From: Tetrahymena thermophila SB210 | Taxonomy: Eukaryota; Ciliophora; Oligohymenophorea; Hymenostomatida; Tetrahymenidae | Assembly (NCBI RefSeq): GCF_000189635.1 | Contig: NW_002476567.1 | Location: 310,001 to 374,000, forward strand | Length of the DNA: 64,000 nt | Direction: 5' to 3' | Notes under the pieces: generated by a model | What the model saw: only the letters and a program-made list of their open reading frames with translations | What the model was told of the DNA's origin: nothing | The model's database searches: none | Translations under genes and position numbers: made by a program | In this document: piece after piece, positions 14,794 through 26,889 of the stretch | Numbering within the stretch: the stretch's first letter is position 1 | How the letters are laid out: each line of letters starts with the position of its first letter

Positions 14794-17700
14794 TCAATCA
14801 TACTCACTGATTTCACTTTTTATATTTTTGAAATATTAAATTATAACCTGGAATTTTTATATACAAATATTTACAAAATATTTTAATTATACTTTAAAGA
14901 ATTTAATCTAAACAAAAATATCATCATTTTCTTAAAGTGCTGCTGAAATCTGTTCTGCCATAACTGCTTGAAGAAACTTAATTTTAAAATATTAAAATAG
15001 ATTTGAATATAAAATATATGATTATATTATATTACATTTTCCTGCATTATATCCTCCTCTGAGGGTAGAGTTAAAATCCCCTTTTGCATTTTATTGGCTT
15101 ACTTTTGTATTTCCATCTAATCTGCATTACTTATAAAGATCATCATCTAATTAAATGAAGTAATTCTAGCCATGCAATTTTATATGAGCGTAGTCAATTA
15201 CTTTAAAAGATTCGTATTCTAAATATGCAGGATTTTACATAATTTTTAAGAACACTATATAATTAACTAATGTTGGTTTTTCAGGAACAGGCTCTCTAAT
15301 TAAAAACGATGGTGCAAATGGATTTTCTCCATAATTTTTTTCTTCTTACGGCTCGTCATCAGGAATACCATTTAATCTGTTTACTTCTTTTTAAGTAGTT
15401 CCTAAAAATTCTGTAGCCCTCTCTACATAATCTATTTCTAGATCTAAGACAGTATTAAGAACATATTAAAACTGTATAATTGAGCAATATCCTTTTTATT
15501 AAAGTAGAATAATTTTTAATTATCTATAGTAATTGTTTTTGAGCATACCTGATCTTTCTTTGTCATATCCCTAAAAAATCTATTCTAAGTCAACTCCTTT
15601 TTCTGCCTTCTTCTTCTTTATAAGTGCAAACATCAACTCTAAATAAATTATTTTAATCATATAAATTATTGGCATATTTAATTATAATTTTTTTTTTTCT
15701 TATAAAAATTGTATTTTTGTTTTTTGATGAATTAAATAAATGTTTACAATAAAGTTTCATGTAATTATAATAAGCTACTGATCTGTTTATTCCTTTTCTC
15801 TTTCCTGCTTAGATATTAGGGAGTTAACCAAGCTTAATCTAGCGATCTCTTAAACGAGGCTTTACCCAAAAATGTCTCTTAGATCCATATATACCTCTTT
15901 CCATTACTTCATCAGAATATACAGTGATTGGAACTTAAAAATTAGTAAATAATTTAAATACTTTTAAATAAATAAATATATGTTAAAATATACTTGAACG
16001 ATCACGATCTTTAAAAATCTAGTTATTAAAACAATCCTAATTAATAATATCATCATTTATTAATTCACCACAATAGTGGCATATAAGCTATATCGATTCA
16101 AATTCTTCAAATGTTTTTTTTGCCAATCTAACAAGATAAATTTTATTAAAATTAAAATAAATAAAAAATTAATTTTTTAGTTACTCTGTCCATAATTCTA
16201 ATTTAGATTGATAAGATTCTGATTACTATACTCTTATTGATTCTAAATGTTTGTTTTTTTCTTCTATTAAGTCCCAAATAATGATATCTTTAAATTTTAG
16301 AATCTCGTCGTTTGGTTTAAAATTTTCCATTTATACTTTAATTGATGAGATTTCTCTAGGCAGATCATAAGGTGTTTGTGTGATTTCCTCTAAGTGATTT
16401 TTTTAAATAAAAAAATTATTATTACTCTATAAAAATTAATCTATTGAGAAATATTTAAAAGAGCTTTCTCTTAATTATTGATTAATGAATTTATTTTTTT
16501 TATTTTTGGAAAACCAAAAAAATAAAATATTTTTAATTTGAATGAAAATATAAATATTTTAAATTACATTTAACATGCAAAGATAAAGCCTCAATAACAT
16601 GCTAATTTAAAGATCTATAGAATAATAAGAAAGGAAGTCTATCTTCTCTTGATGCTAAATTTTCAAAAGCCTTAACTGTGTCTTCAATAGAATTTATGTC
16701 TCTTTGTATTCTAGCTATATCATTTTACAATACAGAAACTTTATTGCCTTCTGCTAAATTGAGTCTTTCGAGTATATGAGTAAATTCAATGTATGCATCT
16801 CTTTCTATAACTTGTGCTTAATTAGATATCAAATCTTATCTCTCATTCATTTGTTTTATTTTGTTAAACAGTTGTGAACACTTCTAATTAGCTGATGATC
16901 TTAAAAATTTATCTATGAAATCGTAGTATCTTTCAGCAAAGCTTTTTAAAAAGCTTACCTTGTGTAATTCATTATTATGAGGGCCTAGTGCGATACAATA
17001 TTCACAACAAAATTCTCTACAGTCTTCACAATAGTAATTTATTATAGATTTAGGATCAAATGCAGTTATTTCTTACTTAATAGTTCCATTCTCATGAAAA
17101 TACTCTCTCTTTCCATGATGAACACACTAATAGCTTTTTTAAATATAAAAATTTGTTGGATTTAAAAAATCTGGTTAACATATGTACCTTTAATCACCTA
17201 AATCGCTTAAATTTAAATCACTATGAAGAATTTGTTCTCTTATTGACTTCAAGTTGTTGAAGTTTGGGTTATTTTAAAAATCGTTTGCATTTCCTTTACC
17301 TAGATTACTCATTGTATTTAACCTAATAAATTTAAAATTATATATATATTTAATTTATAGAAATACCATAAAGTAATTTTTTAAAACTATCTGCAATATT
17401 TGTTTACCTTCTCAAACTCTAAAAAGAATTTAAATTTGATACTTGCTATACGTTTTAATTAGGTTTGAAATTCACCATAGTCTATTTAATTTTGCACATA
17501 TTTGGATTATTATATCAATATTATGAAAGAAAACAAAGTATTTATTTACCTAAGCTTAAATTAATCAAAAATAATATGTTAGATAGATAGATATTAAATT
17601 TAATTATGAAAATATACCTTTAGAGGTGTTTCTGTTGGTAAATTTATCATCAAGGTCATGCAATGTTTCTTGTATTTCGTTTGAATCTTTTTTTATTTTA

Positions 17701-17839
17701 ACAAAAATAGTTATTTTGTATTCATATTATATATCCTTTCATATCTCATAATTTTGATCATAATTTAATAATCACAATCTTAAATAATTTTTTTACTCTC
17801 TCTTTTTGGAGATTTGTTATCATTTTATGGTTAAGCCAT
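14794..17839 (-). CDS. B-box zinc-finger / coiled-coil protein, function unknown
   Basis: Many short exons. The model starts at 17839 (MAQPQNDNKSPKRE), continues through a predicted 5-nt micro-exon and reaches MSNLGKGNANDF in frame. A B-box-like zinc finger follows: YQCVHHGKREYF, then NYYCEDCREFCCEYC and PHNNELHKV, giving C-x2-H, C-x2-C, C-x2-C and His pairs. A long helical or coiled-coil region comes next (NERQDLISNQAQVIERDAYI), then a second small Cys pair (LICHYCGELINDD), a basic stretch (KRHFWVKPRLRDRW) and an acidic tail ending near LQENDDIF. No RING is visible, so E3 activity is not supported. The C-terminal half is not one I recognise. The last codons before TGA at 14794 are weakly supported. 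Confidence 0.7.
17550..17554 (-). other. Predicted 5-nt micro-exon (CTTAG) of the B-box gene
   Basis: On the minus strand the sequence reads TTTAAG, CTTAG, GTAAAT: an acceptor, five bases, then a donor. Including these five bases joins the frame of the upstream exon (ETLHDLDDKFTNRNTSK) to that of the downstream exon (MVNFKPNQNVQQVSNLNSF) and on into the B-box. Leaving them out shifts the frame into an early TGA. This is inference from phase alone. Confidence 0.4.
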
Positions 17840-19254
17840 ACTTGCTATAATTTTGAGATAATTAATAAATTATGTTATGCTGTTTAAGAGCGGTCTGCTT
17901 TTTATTCACTTTTAACAGGCTAAATTCAAACTTTAAAAAAACTAAATCTTTTTTATATTTATAAAAAATACCAGCAAGCAATAGTTTTATAAATAATCAA
18001 TTTTTAATCAGCTTTTTAAATATCTTACTTCAAAAATAATAAATAAATTAAATCAAAAATCTATGATGAAATTTGAGTGTTCAGCTAAAAACTGTTCAAA
18101 ATTGCTAACAAATATTTCACTCTTTTAAATATTTATCATTGCATTTAAATTTAATTTTATAATTTTAATATAAATTTTTGATCAAAAATAATTAAAAAAA
18201 TATTTTATTTTTCAAAATTTGAATTTTTAAATTTTTTATTTTTATTTTTTAAGCAATTTTTTTAATTTTGAAATTATTTTTGTAAACAGTTGAATTAAAT
18301 AAATATTTTGATGCTTTTAAAATTAGAACTGTTAAATAACAGATAAAAATTATGAAGTCATACAAAAAGACAGAGGATTTTGAAGACATAAAATATTTTT
18401 ATTGTTGAAATAATAGGTAGTTTAAAATAATAATATTATATAGAATATGAGAGATATACAATTATTGTTAAAATAGAATAGAGGAAGAAAGAAGGTTAGT
18501 TAGATAATTTAAACAATATATAATTGATTTTGGCTAGTATAATTTTTTATATTATTTAATTTCTTGGATTGTTATTAATAAAAGTTAGATAGCTTTTTTA
18601 ATTTTTGTATTCAAAATTAATGAATGATGTTTTTTTTTTACGTTTTCTATTTTGATTTGTTAATATTGTACATGTAGATAGATAGACAGCTGTTTATTTA
18701 TATGTTTGATGAATATTAATTTATCATTGTTGTGTTTTTATTATTTAAATTTCGTTTCTGATTTACTGATGGCTGGATTGTTTTAGCTTTTTTTAAATTT
18801 AAATTTTATTTTATCAATCAATCAATTAATCATAATTTATTTGCTTTTTTATTGGGGAAAATTTGAAAATTATTCTAGTATTTATTTAACTAGTGATAAT
18901 TTATTTAATTTCAGCATTTAAAGCTTTAGAATTTAGATAGATATTTTATTTATGCTATTGATATTTATTATTTTATAGAGTTTCAAGATTCTTCCATTTG
19001 ATTTTTTCGGGTTTTATGATTTTAAAAACTGAACTGATTATATCTTGCTTGCTTTGCATAAAGGCTATATACAATGTATTTAATTTATTTGACACAACTT
19101 TAGTCTTTTATTTTACATTATTGTTATTGTAATAACGCTAATTAAAATTTAATTTTTTACACTATTAGGGTTTAGTTTGTTATTTAGTTAGTAATTTACT
19201 TATAAATTATTGTTATTATTCAATTAAAACATTCTATTTATTTTATAAACAAAA
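17840..19254. other. Intergenic region
   Basis: About 1.4 kb of low-complexity AT-rich sequence between the start of the B-box gene and the stop of the kinase gene. It has runs of T and TTTATT words and no ORF with protein-like composition. No tRNA-like clover-leaf was recognised. Confidence 0.55.
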
Positions 19255-22045
19255 TCATAAAGCTAATTACTCATTGTTTTTTGATAAAGGTAATTGTTAA
19301 TTTTATGCGCTTCCTTTCACTGGTGTACTTTAGGATTTATTATTTTTAATTAAATCTTCTGCTTCATTATTTTCTTTGTTATTAGCATTTGTTTGCTTTA
19401 TTATCGAAGAACCACTAGCAGGTCCTGAAGTATTTGTACTAAGAGGAGTCGATCCTACAGCGGTTATGACTGAGTTTGCAGTTGTCTATAGCTATGCTAT
19501 GTCGTTTTATGTTTATGTTTAAGATGTTAGATTTTAGCCTACTTAATTAGTGTTTGAGGTTGAATTACTCGAATTAACATTCTGTAATGTCTGCTAAGGC
19601 ATATTGTAAAATTCTTAAATATTTATTCCAAGCCTTGATTATAGATGGTAATGAAATGAATCATGGCGGTATTTTGAAGGAACTTTCATAAATTGCAATT
19701 TATTTAGAGTGATCATTTTATCATGCACAGTCTCTTTCATGAATTCATCTTCATAAATGAGAGATCCATCCTTAACAACATTATAAATATAATTACTACC
19801 AGGGATATCTTCGTCATTTTTTATATTGCTGAATTCCCCAGAATAGTTAGGAAAACGCAGCTCTTTTAAATCATAATTCCTTAGGATACGACTATCTTGT
19901 GAACAGCCTGAAAGCAGCTCTGGTCCTTCTGTAAATTCCTAGACAGTAGATAAAGTAGGAAATCCACAGTAATTATTACCATTTCTTGATTTTCCATCGT
20001 CACCTTTATTTCTCATATTGACAAACCAAGTATGATTTAATAGAGTAGCTGCGTCTCCTCTCATTTTTGGATCTTTATCTAGCATTTTTTTCATCAAATC
20101 TAAAGCAGACGAAGTGAATTTACCAAAGAAAGGTTACTAAGAGAAGTCAATTTCGCATTTCTCATTTAACTTAAGAGTTTCTTCTGCATCTTTACCTTCG
20201 AAAGGCATGCGACCAAACACAAAAAAGTAAAAAATAATACCTAGAGAAAATATATCCACTTTGCAATCATATTATTTATTTTTTAAAACTTCAGGGGCAA
20301 GGTAGCCAGCAGTGCCATATTTTTTATAGTTTTACTTTGTAGGAATGTAGCAATAAGATTGACCTACACAGCGATTTTAGTCAGCAAAGTCAGCTAAGAA
20401 AAAATTACTAATGCAGACATCTGAATAGTTGTTTGGTGCACGAAAAAATATATTATCAAGACGGATATCTCTGTGAACTATGTTTCTAGAATGCATATGG
20501 TGTAGTCCATGCAATAATTTCCAAATAAAATCGGATACACTTTTCTCATCCATGCATAGTAATTCATTCAATTTGCTTTTCAAATCTTTCCCTTGTAGAA
20601 GCTCATAAATTAAAAATATATTAGTTTCATCTTCATACACTTCGTATAATTTAATAAGAGAAGGATGATCTATCTTTCTCAATATTGCCGTTTCCTTGAG
20701 TACTGATATTCTTCCTTAATCTGTCAGAGTGTATTTATCAATGATTCTAACACAATACTGAGTGGAATCACTGTAGCGAAAGCATTTATACAAATGAGCG
20801 TTGGGCATTTGGCTTGGTGATTTGAATTTAGTTAGTACTTTATACTTTTTAGCGAATTTCGGTAAAATACAAAACCTTTTTATTTCTTCATATAATTTAT
20901 TAAAATTTTCAGCACTTTCTGTAAATAGCTCACTCTTCAATTCTCCTTTTTGAAGTCTAATACCGTACTTATAATTTGCATACGATGTGTCTGAATATTT
21001 AATCTTTTTTAAGTAACACGCATTCAGCGGTAAATACTCTGGTAGCTCTTCTTTATTTGCATTTTCTGAATTTGCCTAGTTCTATATTTAGCCATTCTAA
21101 TTGTTGTTATTATTTACTGCATTTTGTGAGTTGTTAGAATTCCCGTTTCCGGCACTTATTCTTATTAATCTGTCGCTATATAATTCAAAATGGTATGCTT
21201 ACCACTTTTTTGTCTTAGGATTTTTCTAATATAAACGCCCTTAAAATGTCATTTCACTTTAATCGAATTTATCATATTCTTCACATTTGATCCAAAATTC
21301 ATTGCTATGTATCCCACTTACACCATAGCTATCGTCGAAAAAAGAGTCATCTGCTTCCCGATAAGCTCTATTATACATATTTTTCATTTCTACCAATGAA
21401 TTACTCTTAGATTTTTTAATAATAGTTTTGCAAAAACTTGTTAATGTCTATTGAAAATGTTAGGATTTTCTATCAAATTTGAATCTACTAGCTTAAAATA
21501 TGCGGAAATAGTTATTTATTAATTACTACTACTATCAGATGAATTATAAAAACAAAAAAGATTATTTTGATCCTTAGATAGCTATAAAAGAAGTCCTTTC
21601 CTAAAATTGAAATGTTCTGTTTTTATTTCGGGTCTTACTTACTTGCTTTCTTCTTCTTTGGAACTATTGAACTTCTATAAACCTAAACTCTCTCCTTTAT
21701 TTTTTTAATACCTATACTAATATGCTAGAACAATTTTAGGAAACTACCTTTCTTTTCCTTACTATTCAAGCTCTCTCTTCTTAATATTGCTGCTTTTAAC
21801 TTTAAAATTGCCTTTATGAAATCGCTGAGAGTTATTGTTGGCTTGTTAGTAATATAATTTAAAGAAATTAATTTCTTTTTTAATAGAGTTTAGTATGAAT
21901 TCTTAATGTTGTTAAAACTCCTGCTTCTTTGATTGTGTTTTAATATTATGTATTTATTTGCTGGTCTATATAAAATTATATTTAATGTAGCGAATTTAAC
22001 TTATTTAATTAATTAAGACCTTTATTTATTTTTTAGTTTTTGCAT
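19255..22045 (-). CDS. PH-like domain plus degenerate serine/threonine protein kinase (pseudokinase-like)
   Basis: Two exons (22045-21643 and 21491-19255, donor GTAAGTAAG) sum exactly to 879 residues. After a basic N-terminus a PH-like half-domain is seen (FQGRLYQKNPKTKKWQAYHF, ELYSDRLI), then the kinase fold at about residues 345-620. Retained features are the alpha-C Glu (LKETAILRKIDHPSL), HRD with its Asp, the APE motif in GTAGYLAPEVLKNK, the DIFSLGII helix and a GDAATLLNHTWF end. Changed features are a glycine loop with no glycines (TKFKSPSQMPNAHLYKC), the beta-3 Lys replaced by Arg (YCVRIIDK), HRDIRLDN in place of HRDIKxxN, and DFA in place of DFG. A Ser/Gln/Asn-rich tail follows. It is most like CAMK or Aurora-type kinases, but catalysis is doubtful. 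Confidence 0.82.
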
Positions 22046-23678
22046 TTAATTAATAAAGAAAGAATGCGTCTTATTGTATAAATTCTTTAAATTCACTATA
22101 GATGGCTTAGTTAATATTAAAAAGTTGAATGAATGGAAGAAAATTTTCTTTGATTACTTCATTCAATAATAATATTAAGAATCAACTGATAACTAAATTC
22201 CTTTAAATAAGAAATTAAAAATAAATTCATTTAGTTAGTTATCTTGCTATTTCTTAAAAATGTTCATTTATTTTTCTTTTGGATAACTATTTCCATCAAG
22301 ATGAATTGATGGTTTTTTTTGCACTTCAAATATTTTTGTTAATTTCAAATAATTACTTCTTATGTTTCCCTTCATTACAGTACTTTTTAAGCATTTTTCT
22401 AGATTTTTTAATTTGACTTTTTAAATTAGGTATTTCTTTAGTTTATTTAAACTTGGAAATCCAAATTTAAAAGTAATTTAAAAACTCTCGTGAAATAATT
22501 CAGCTTTAAAATTATTATTTTATTTTATATTTGTTATAGATTAATACAATTTTATTTAATATTTATTAGGATGACTATATAAAACTGAAAATGCTTATTT
22601 ACATAATAAATCTAATCAGATTAAAAAATGAAAAAAATATATTATTGATTTGTATTTTAAAAAATTTAACTTTTTTTTATGATTTCCATTTTTACTTTTT
22701 AAGATCAAGTAATTATTTAAAAATATATATGATCATACATAATTTGTGAAAATAAAATTAATGAGAGTATGCTTGTTAATTTTTAATTTTAGAGCCACGA
22801 GTTTTTTTAATTGGCAAATAATCCAATTATATGATAAAAAATTATATTGAAAAAAAGTTATTTTGAAAAAATAAATAAATAAATGAAGATTATCATTATA
22901 AAATTGTTTATTTAAAGTAAAAGCATTAATATAAAAAAATACAAAATAGCTTATATATATCAATTTCTGTTAAAGCTGTAATTTATTTAGTAATAAAAAA
23001 TTTATATTCAATTAATGCTTTAAACTTCATACTCTTTCTAAAAAAATTTTATAATATAGACATTGATGTTTTAAATATTTATTTATTTTATGTATGACTC
23101 AGATTAAATATTAAACAAATCTGTGATAGTCAATTTAAATTTTATATTTATAATTGAAGACTTATTTTTCTCAATATCTAAAATGTATTAATTTATGAAG
23201 AAACTTTAAAAAAAAAATTACTGAAAAATGTTGTCAAGAGTTTTTAATTTGAAATGTAGTTAAATTTTTTTCATCTTATGTTTAAATTAATTTCTTTTAA
23301 AAAAATAAGCAATAAATGAAATACAAATATAATTTAATTTAAATTATTTTTAGAATTTACAATAAAAATTATTGAAAATCTACTTTCAATTATCTTAAAT
23401 GACACATTAGAAAAATAAACATTTTACTAATTTTTTAGTATTTAACATTAAGTTTAAATAATTTTATTATTTTGAAAACAAATGATAAATTATTTATTAT
23501 TTATTTATTTATGACTTAAAATATCTTTTTGAATTTTGATTGCGCAAATTGTATTTATTTACTTATAAATTAATTAATTTATATTGTTTTTAATTTTGGT
23601 TTAATCAATCTTTTAGTAATCTGAAATAGTAATTAAATAATTGATAAAATAAATTTATTTTTTAGGTAAAATTTGAAA
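22046..23678. other. Intergenic region
   Basis: About 1.6 kb of AT-rich sequence between divergent genes (kinase on minus, THOC7-like on plus), so it should hold both promoters. No coding or RNA feature recognised; the short ORFs here are random low-complexity reads. Confidence 0.55.
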
Positions 23679-24624
23679 ATGAACTAATAATCTGAAATAA
23701 TAGGTAACATATTTGAATAGCGCTTGCTTTAATTTTTAGCATTTTATATGATTTACTCAAAATTAAGTTTTTTAAAACATATAAATATAGATTCATAAGA
23801 ATAAATTATTCTAAATAAATTGCTTTATAAAGAAGCCATCCTCGATAAAATTATTTCTAAATACACAGTAATCCTATAAAAATTCAAAAATGCTTCTCTT
23901 GAAGATTTGTAAAATAGAATTTTTTAATTCTTTCAAATTATTTTACCTATTATGAGGATATATTTAATGTATGAATATTTAATTAGAGAAAAAGATGTAA
24001 CAGAATTGTTAAAGGATTTGGACTTATATGAATTCCATGTAGCAAAGTCAGAGATATAATTATAATCTGTTATTAAAGATTTATCATAAAATGAAAAGAA
24101 GGGAAAAGAAATATGTAATTATGAGTTTTTATTATAAAAGTCTTTGTCAATTATAATATAGTTCATATAAACTTATAATTTTTAAATTTGCATTGTCTAT
24201 TAAATATATAGAAGTTGAAATAGAGAATGTGAAAATAGGAATTAAAAAGAATGAAGAATTACTAAAGGAAGAAATATAAAAGAAGGCTTTTAAAGTAGAA
24301 TGTAATTAGATAGTTGATCAAATAATAGCTTACTCTGAGTGTGAAGTTTATTAGAATTAAATTGATAGCATAAGTGAAAAAATGAGTAAATTAGAAGAAG
24401 ATTATAAAACTAGACAAGAATAGATAGTCCATAAATAAAGACACGTTTAAAATATTGTAATTTATCTATTTATGCTGATTAAATTGAAAATATTTTGTTA
24501 AAATTGTTTTAATATAGCTATAAAAAATATCGTTAGATTAATAAATTCTTTTATAAAATAGTTTTCCAGCTTGTAAGAATTAATTGAAGGTAATACTATT
24601 CAACCAATATAAACCATAGAATGA
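23679..24624 (+). CDS. THOC7-like subunit of the THO/TREX mRNA export complex
   Basis: Four exons (23679-23703, 23740-24114, 24212-24444, 24562-24624) sum exactly to 231 residues plus TGA; human THOC7 is a little over 200. The N-terminal half has EYLIREKDVTELLKDLDLYE followed by FHVAKSEIQL. The rest is a coiled coil whose pattern follows THOC7: short helix, KKAFKVECNQIVDQIIAYSE at the place of the family's conserved R-Y-x-x-L-A-x-x-I stretch, SISEKMSKLEEDYKTRQEQI, then a final HFSSLQELIE resembling the family's QF..L...I.ELQ. THO couples transcription to mRNA export in the nucleus. The match is by pattern rather than by strong identity, so another coiled-coil family is possible. Confidence 0.6.
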
Positions 24625-25274
24625 AAAAGATTTGTTTGATAATTTTCTACTTCTTGCTTAATACTATTTAAATAATTAAATGATTGTAAAATAATTAATT
24701 TGTTATATGTTATTTAGTATTCTAATTATTAATCTTTATAATAAATTTACCAAAAACTTAAATCAAATTATAAAAATATGCTTCAAACTATTACTTAAAA
24801 TGCATTTAAGAAATCTTTAGATAAAAAATTCATTTCAAAAATATTTTTTTCTACCTATCACGAAAATCTGAAACTTTAATGAATGAAATAAAATATTAAT
24901 ATTACTCGTTTTATAAAATATCATATAAATTCATTGATTTTATTAAATGCATGATATTTATAATCAATTTTTGAAGAAGTATTAAGAAATTCAAAAAAAT
25001 AATCAATTATTTAATTTTTTAATCATTTTGGAAGGAAATAGAATAAGAGAATAAGGAATTTAGAAAATAGAATGCTTGTGAATTTGATTTAGCTAATATT
25101 TTAATAGAATTAAAATTATCATCAGATTTTTAATTTATCAGAATGCTGAAAGTTATTATCCTATTAAATAACAAAAAGCATAAAAAAAAAAATAATATCT
25201 AGCTAACATCAAACAAATTATTAAGTTTAAAAAGAATAAATATCAATAGAACTATTCTTAAGAAAATTTTGGAA
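24625..25274. other. Spacer between the THOC7-like and CHIP genes
   Basis: AT-rich 650-base spacer. The stretch at about 25020-25130 reads as protein-like (EIEQENKEFRKQNACEFDLA) and is open and in frame with the CHIP start, so an upstream CHIP exon cannot be excluded. The first clear Met in good context is at 25275. Confidence 0.45.
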
Positions 25275-26889
25275 ATGAATTTTTTTGGATTTAATTCTAA
25301 TTCAAGCTAGAGATAAAGTAGCAATTAAAATAGTAATAGCAATAATAATGGCTAATCTTCTTTTTTTAATGATGCTTTCAATGTCTTTTTCTAATCTCCA
25401 TTTTTCAATCCATACTAATAGTAGTCATAATAATAATAGCAGCAATAATAACAGTAATAGCGCACTTCAGGCAACTAAAATAATTTTTAATAGCAAAATC
25501 CACCTAGATAAAGCAGTCAATAATACTAGCATAATTAAAATAGGCCATCATATCCTAGATTCGGTAGCTAAAGTTAATAAAATAATTAATAATAGTCTTA
25601 TTAGCAATAATCATAATAGAACTATTCTAGTAGCTAATAGAATAATCGCAGTTCTTAATAGTAAAGATAGCAAGAGCCTCGTCCTACTTTTTAGAATACA
25701 AGAAGCAATTGGAAGAAAGCAGAGGAGCCAAAAAAGGAAAAGAAGAAAGAAGTTTAAAAAGAAAATACTAGCGATTATTGGAAATAAAAAGGAAATGAAA
25801 TGTTTAAATAGAGATATTATGATACTGCCTTAGAATATTATACAAGAGCAATAAATATAGATTCTTCTTAGTCAATATATTATTCAAATAGAGGTCGCTG
25901 CTATAAAATTAAGGGTGATTTAAAGAAGGTAATAATTGAGTTTTACAGTTTAAATTTTCAATATAATATTGTTTTAATTTGTCTATTAAAAATAACTTTT
26001 TAGGCTTTTGATGATGCAGTATAAGCAATAGAGTTAGATGAAAATAATTTAAAAGGCTAATTGTTATGTGGTTAGGTCCTTTGTGAAATGGGAAAATATG
26101 AAGAAGGTATCCATAAAATCGAAAATGGTATCAAGAGATTAACAAAAGGTAATATTTTAAACAAAAAAATGCAGCAATAATATTTCTCCGATAATAAACA
26201 ATAGGCTTGACACTTTGTAGCTCATAAGCTGGATAAAAAAAGAAAGTATTTGAAAAGGAAATTAGTGTTTATATTTTTCGTGCTAAAAAGCTAAAGTGGT
26301 ATAAGTAATACTAAGAATAAAAGCAAAAAAAAATCAGATTAATAGAAAATTATAAAGTTTATCTTGAATAGTAAAGCTAGCTAAGTGATTTGCAAAGATA
26401 GGAGTAAATGGACGATGTAAATAAATGAATAAATACTTAAACATTATTTTTGAAATTAAATCTTTAAATTTTATTTTAAAATACAAAAAAGTTTATTTTT
26501 ACTGTTGGAGATCCCTATAGAGAAGATGAGTTTATTATTCCTGACCATCTTTGTTGCAAGATTACATTAGATTTAATTGAGGATCCTGTTACTACTGAAG
26601 CTGGCCACACATATGAAAAAGTGGTTATCGAAGATCACTTCAAAAAGAATGGATATATAGATCCATTCACTAGAGCTAGTATTAGACCTAATCTTTATCC
26701 TAACCATGCTATAAAATAAGGTGTAGAAGAGTTTTTGCAAGCGTAATTATTTATTTTATACAATATTTATTACATCTCTTAATAGATAGCTCTCAAGTTT
26801 CTATAACTTAAAATTTTATTTATCTGAAAAGCAATCCTTGGGCCTTTGAATATTCTTACAATGACGACTATAAGAAAATAGAATTTTGA
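25275..26889 (+). CDS. CHIP/STUB1-type co-chaperone E3 ubiquitin ligase (TPR plus U-box)
   Basis: Five exons (25275-25928, 26004-26148, 26205-26416, 26492-26742, 26790-26889) sum exactly to 453 residues. The first ~160 residues are Gln/Asn/Ser-rich. Three TPR repeats follow (DYWKQKGNEMF, SIYYSNRGRCYKIKGDL, LKGQLLCGQVLCEMGKYEEG), with the Lys/Asn carboxylate-clamp positions that bind the EEVD tails of HSP70/HSP90. A charged helical hairpin comes next, then the U-box IIPDHLCCKITLDLIEDPVT, YIDPFTRASIRPNLYPNHAI, with the DP and Pro positions that contact E2. The end, NPWAFEYSYNDDY, parallels the animal CHIP terminus NGWVEDY. It should ubiquitinate chaperone-bound misfolded clients in the cytosol. 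The N-terminal extension is absent from animal CHIP. Confidence 0.92.

Noticed and set aside
21480-21960. Frame-a reading at the kinase N-terminus (Q/N-rich, NNLFCFYNSSDSSSNQQ)
   Set aside because: No start codon in frame, whereas the frame from ATG 22045 with a GTAAGTAAG donor sums exactly to an open 879-codon gene.
25285-25833. Plus-strand ORF rich in Ile, Asn and Ser starting MDLILIQ
   Set aside because: It is an out-of-frame shadow of the CHIP exon; the correct frame gives the Q-rich N-terminus and the TPRs.
23679-26889. A THOC7-CHIP fusion gene
   Set aside because: Splicing at 24588 could join the frames, but without that splice THOC7 ends cleanly at TGA 24622-24624 with a normal length, and CHIP has its own Met.
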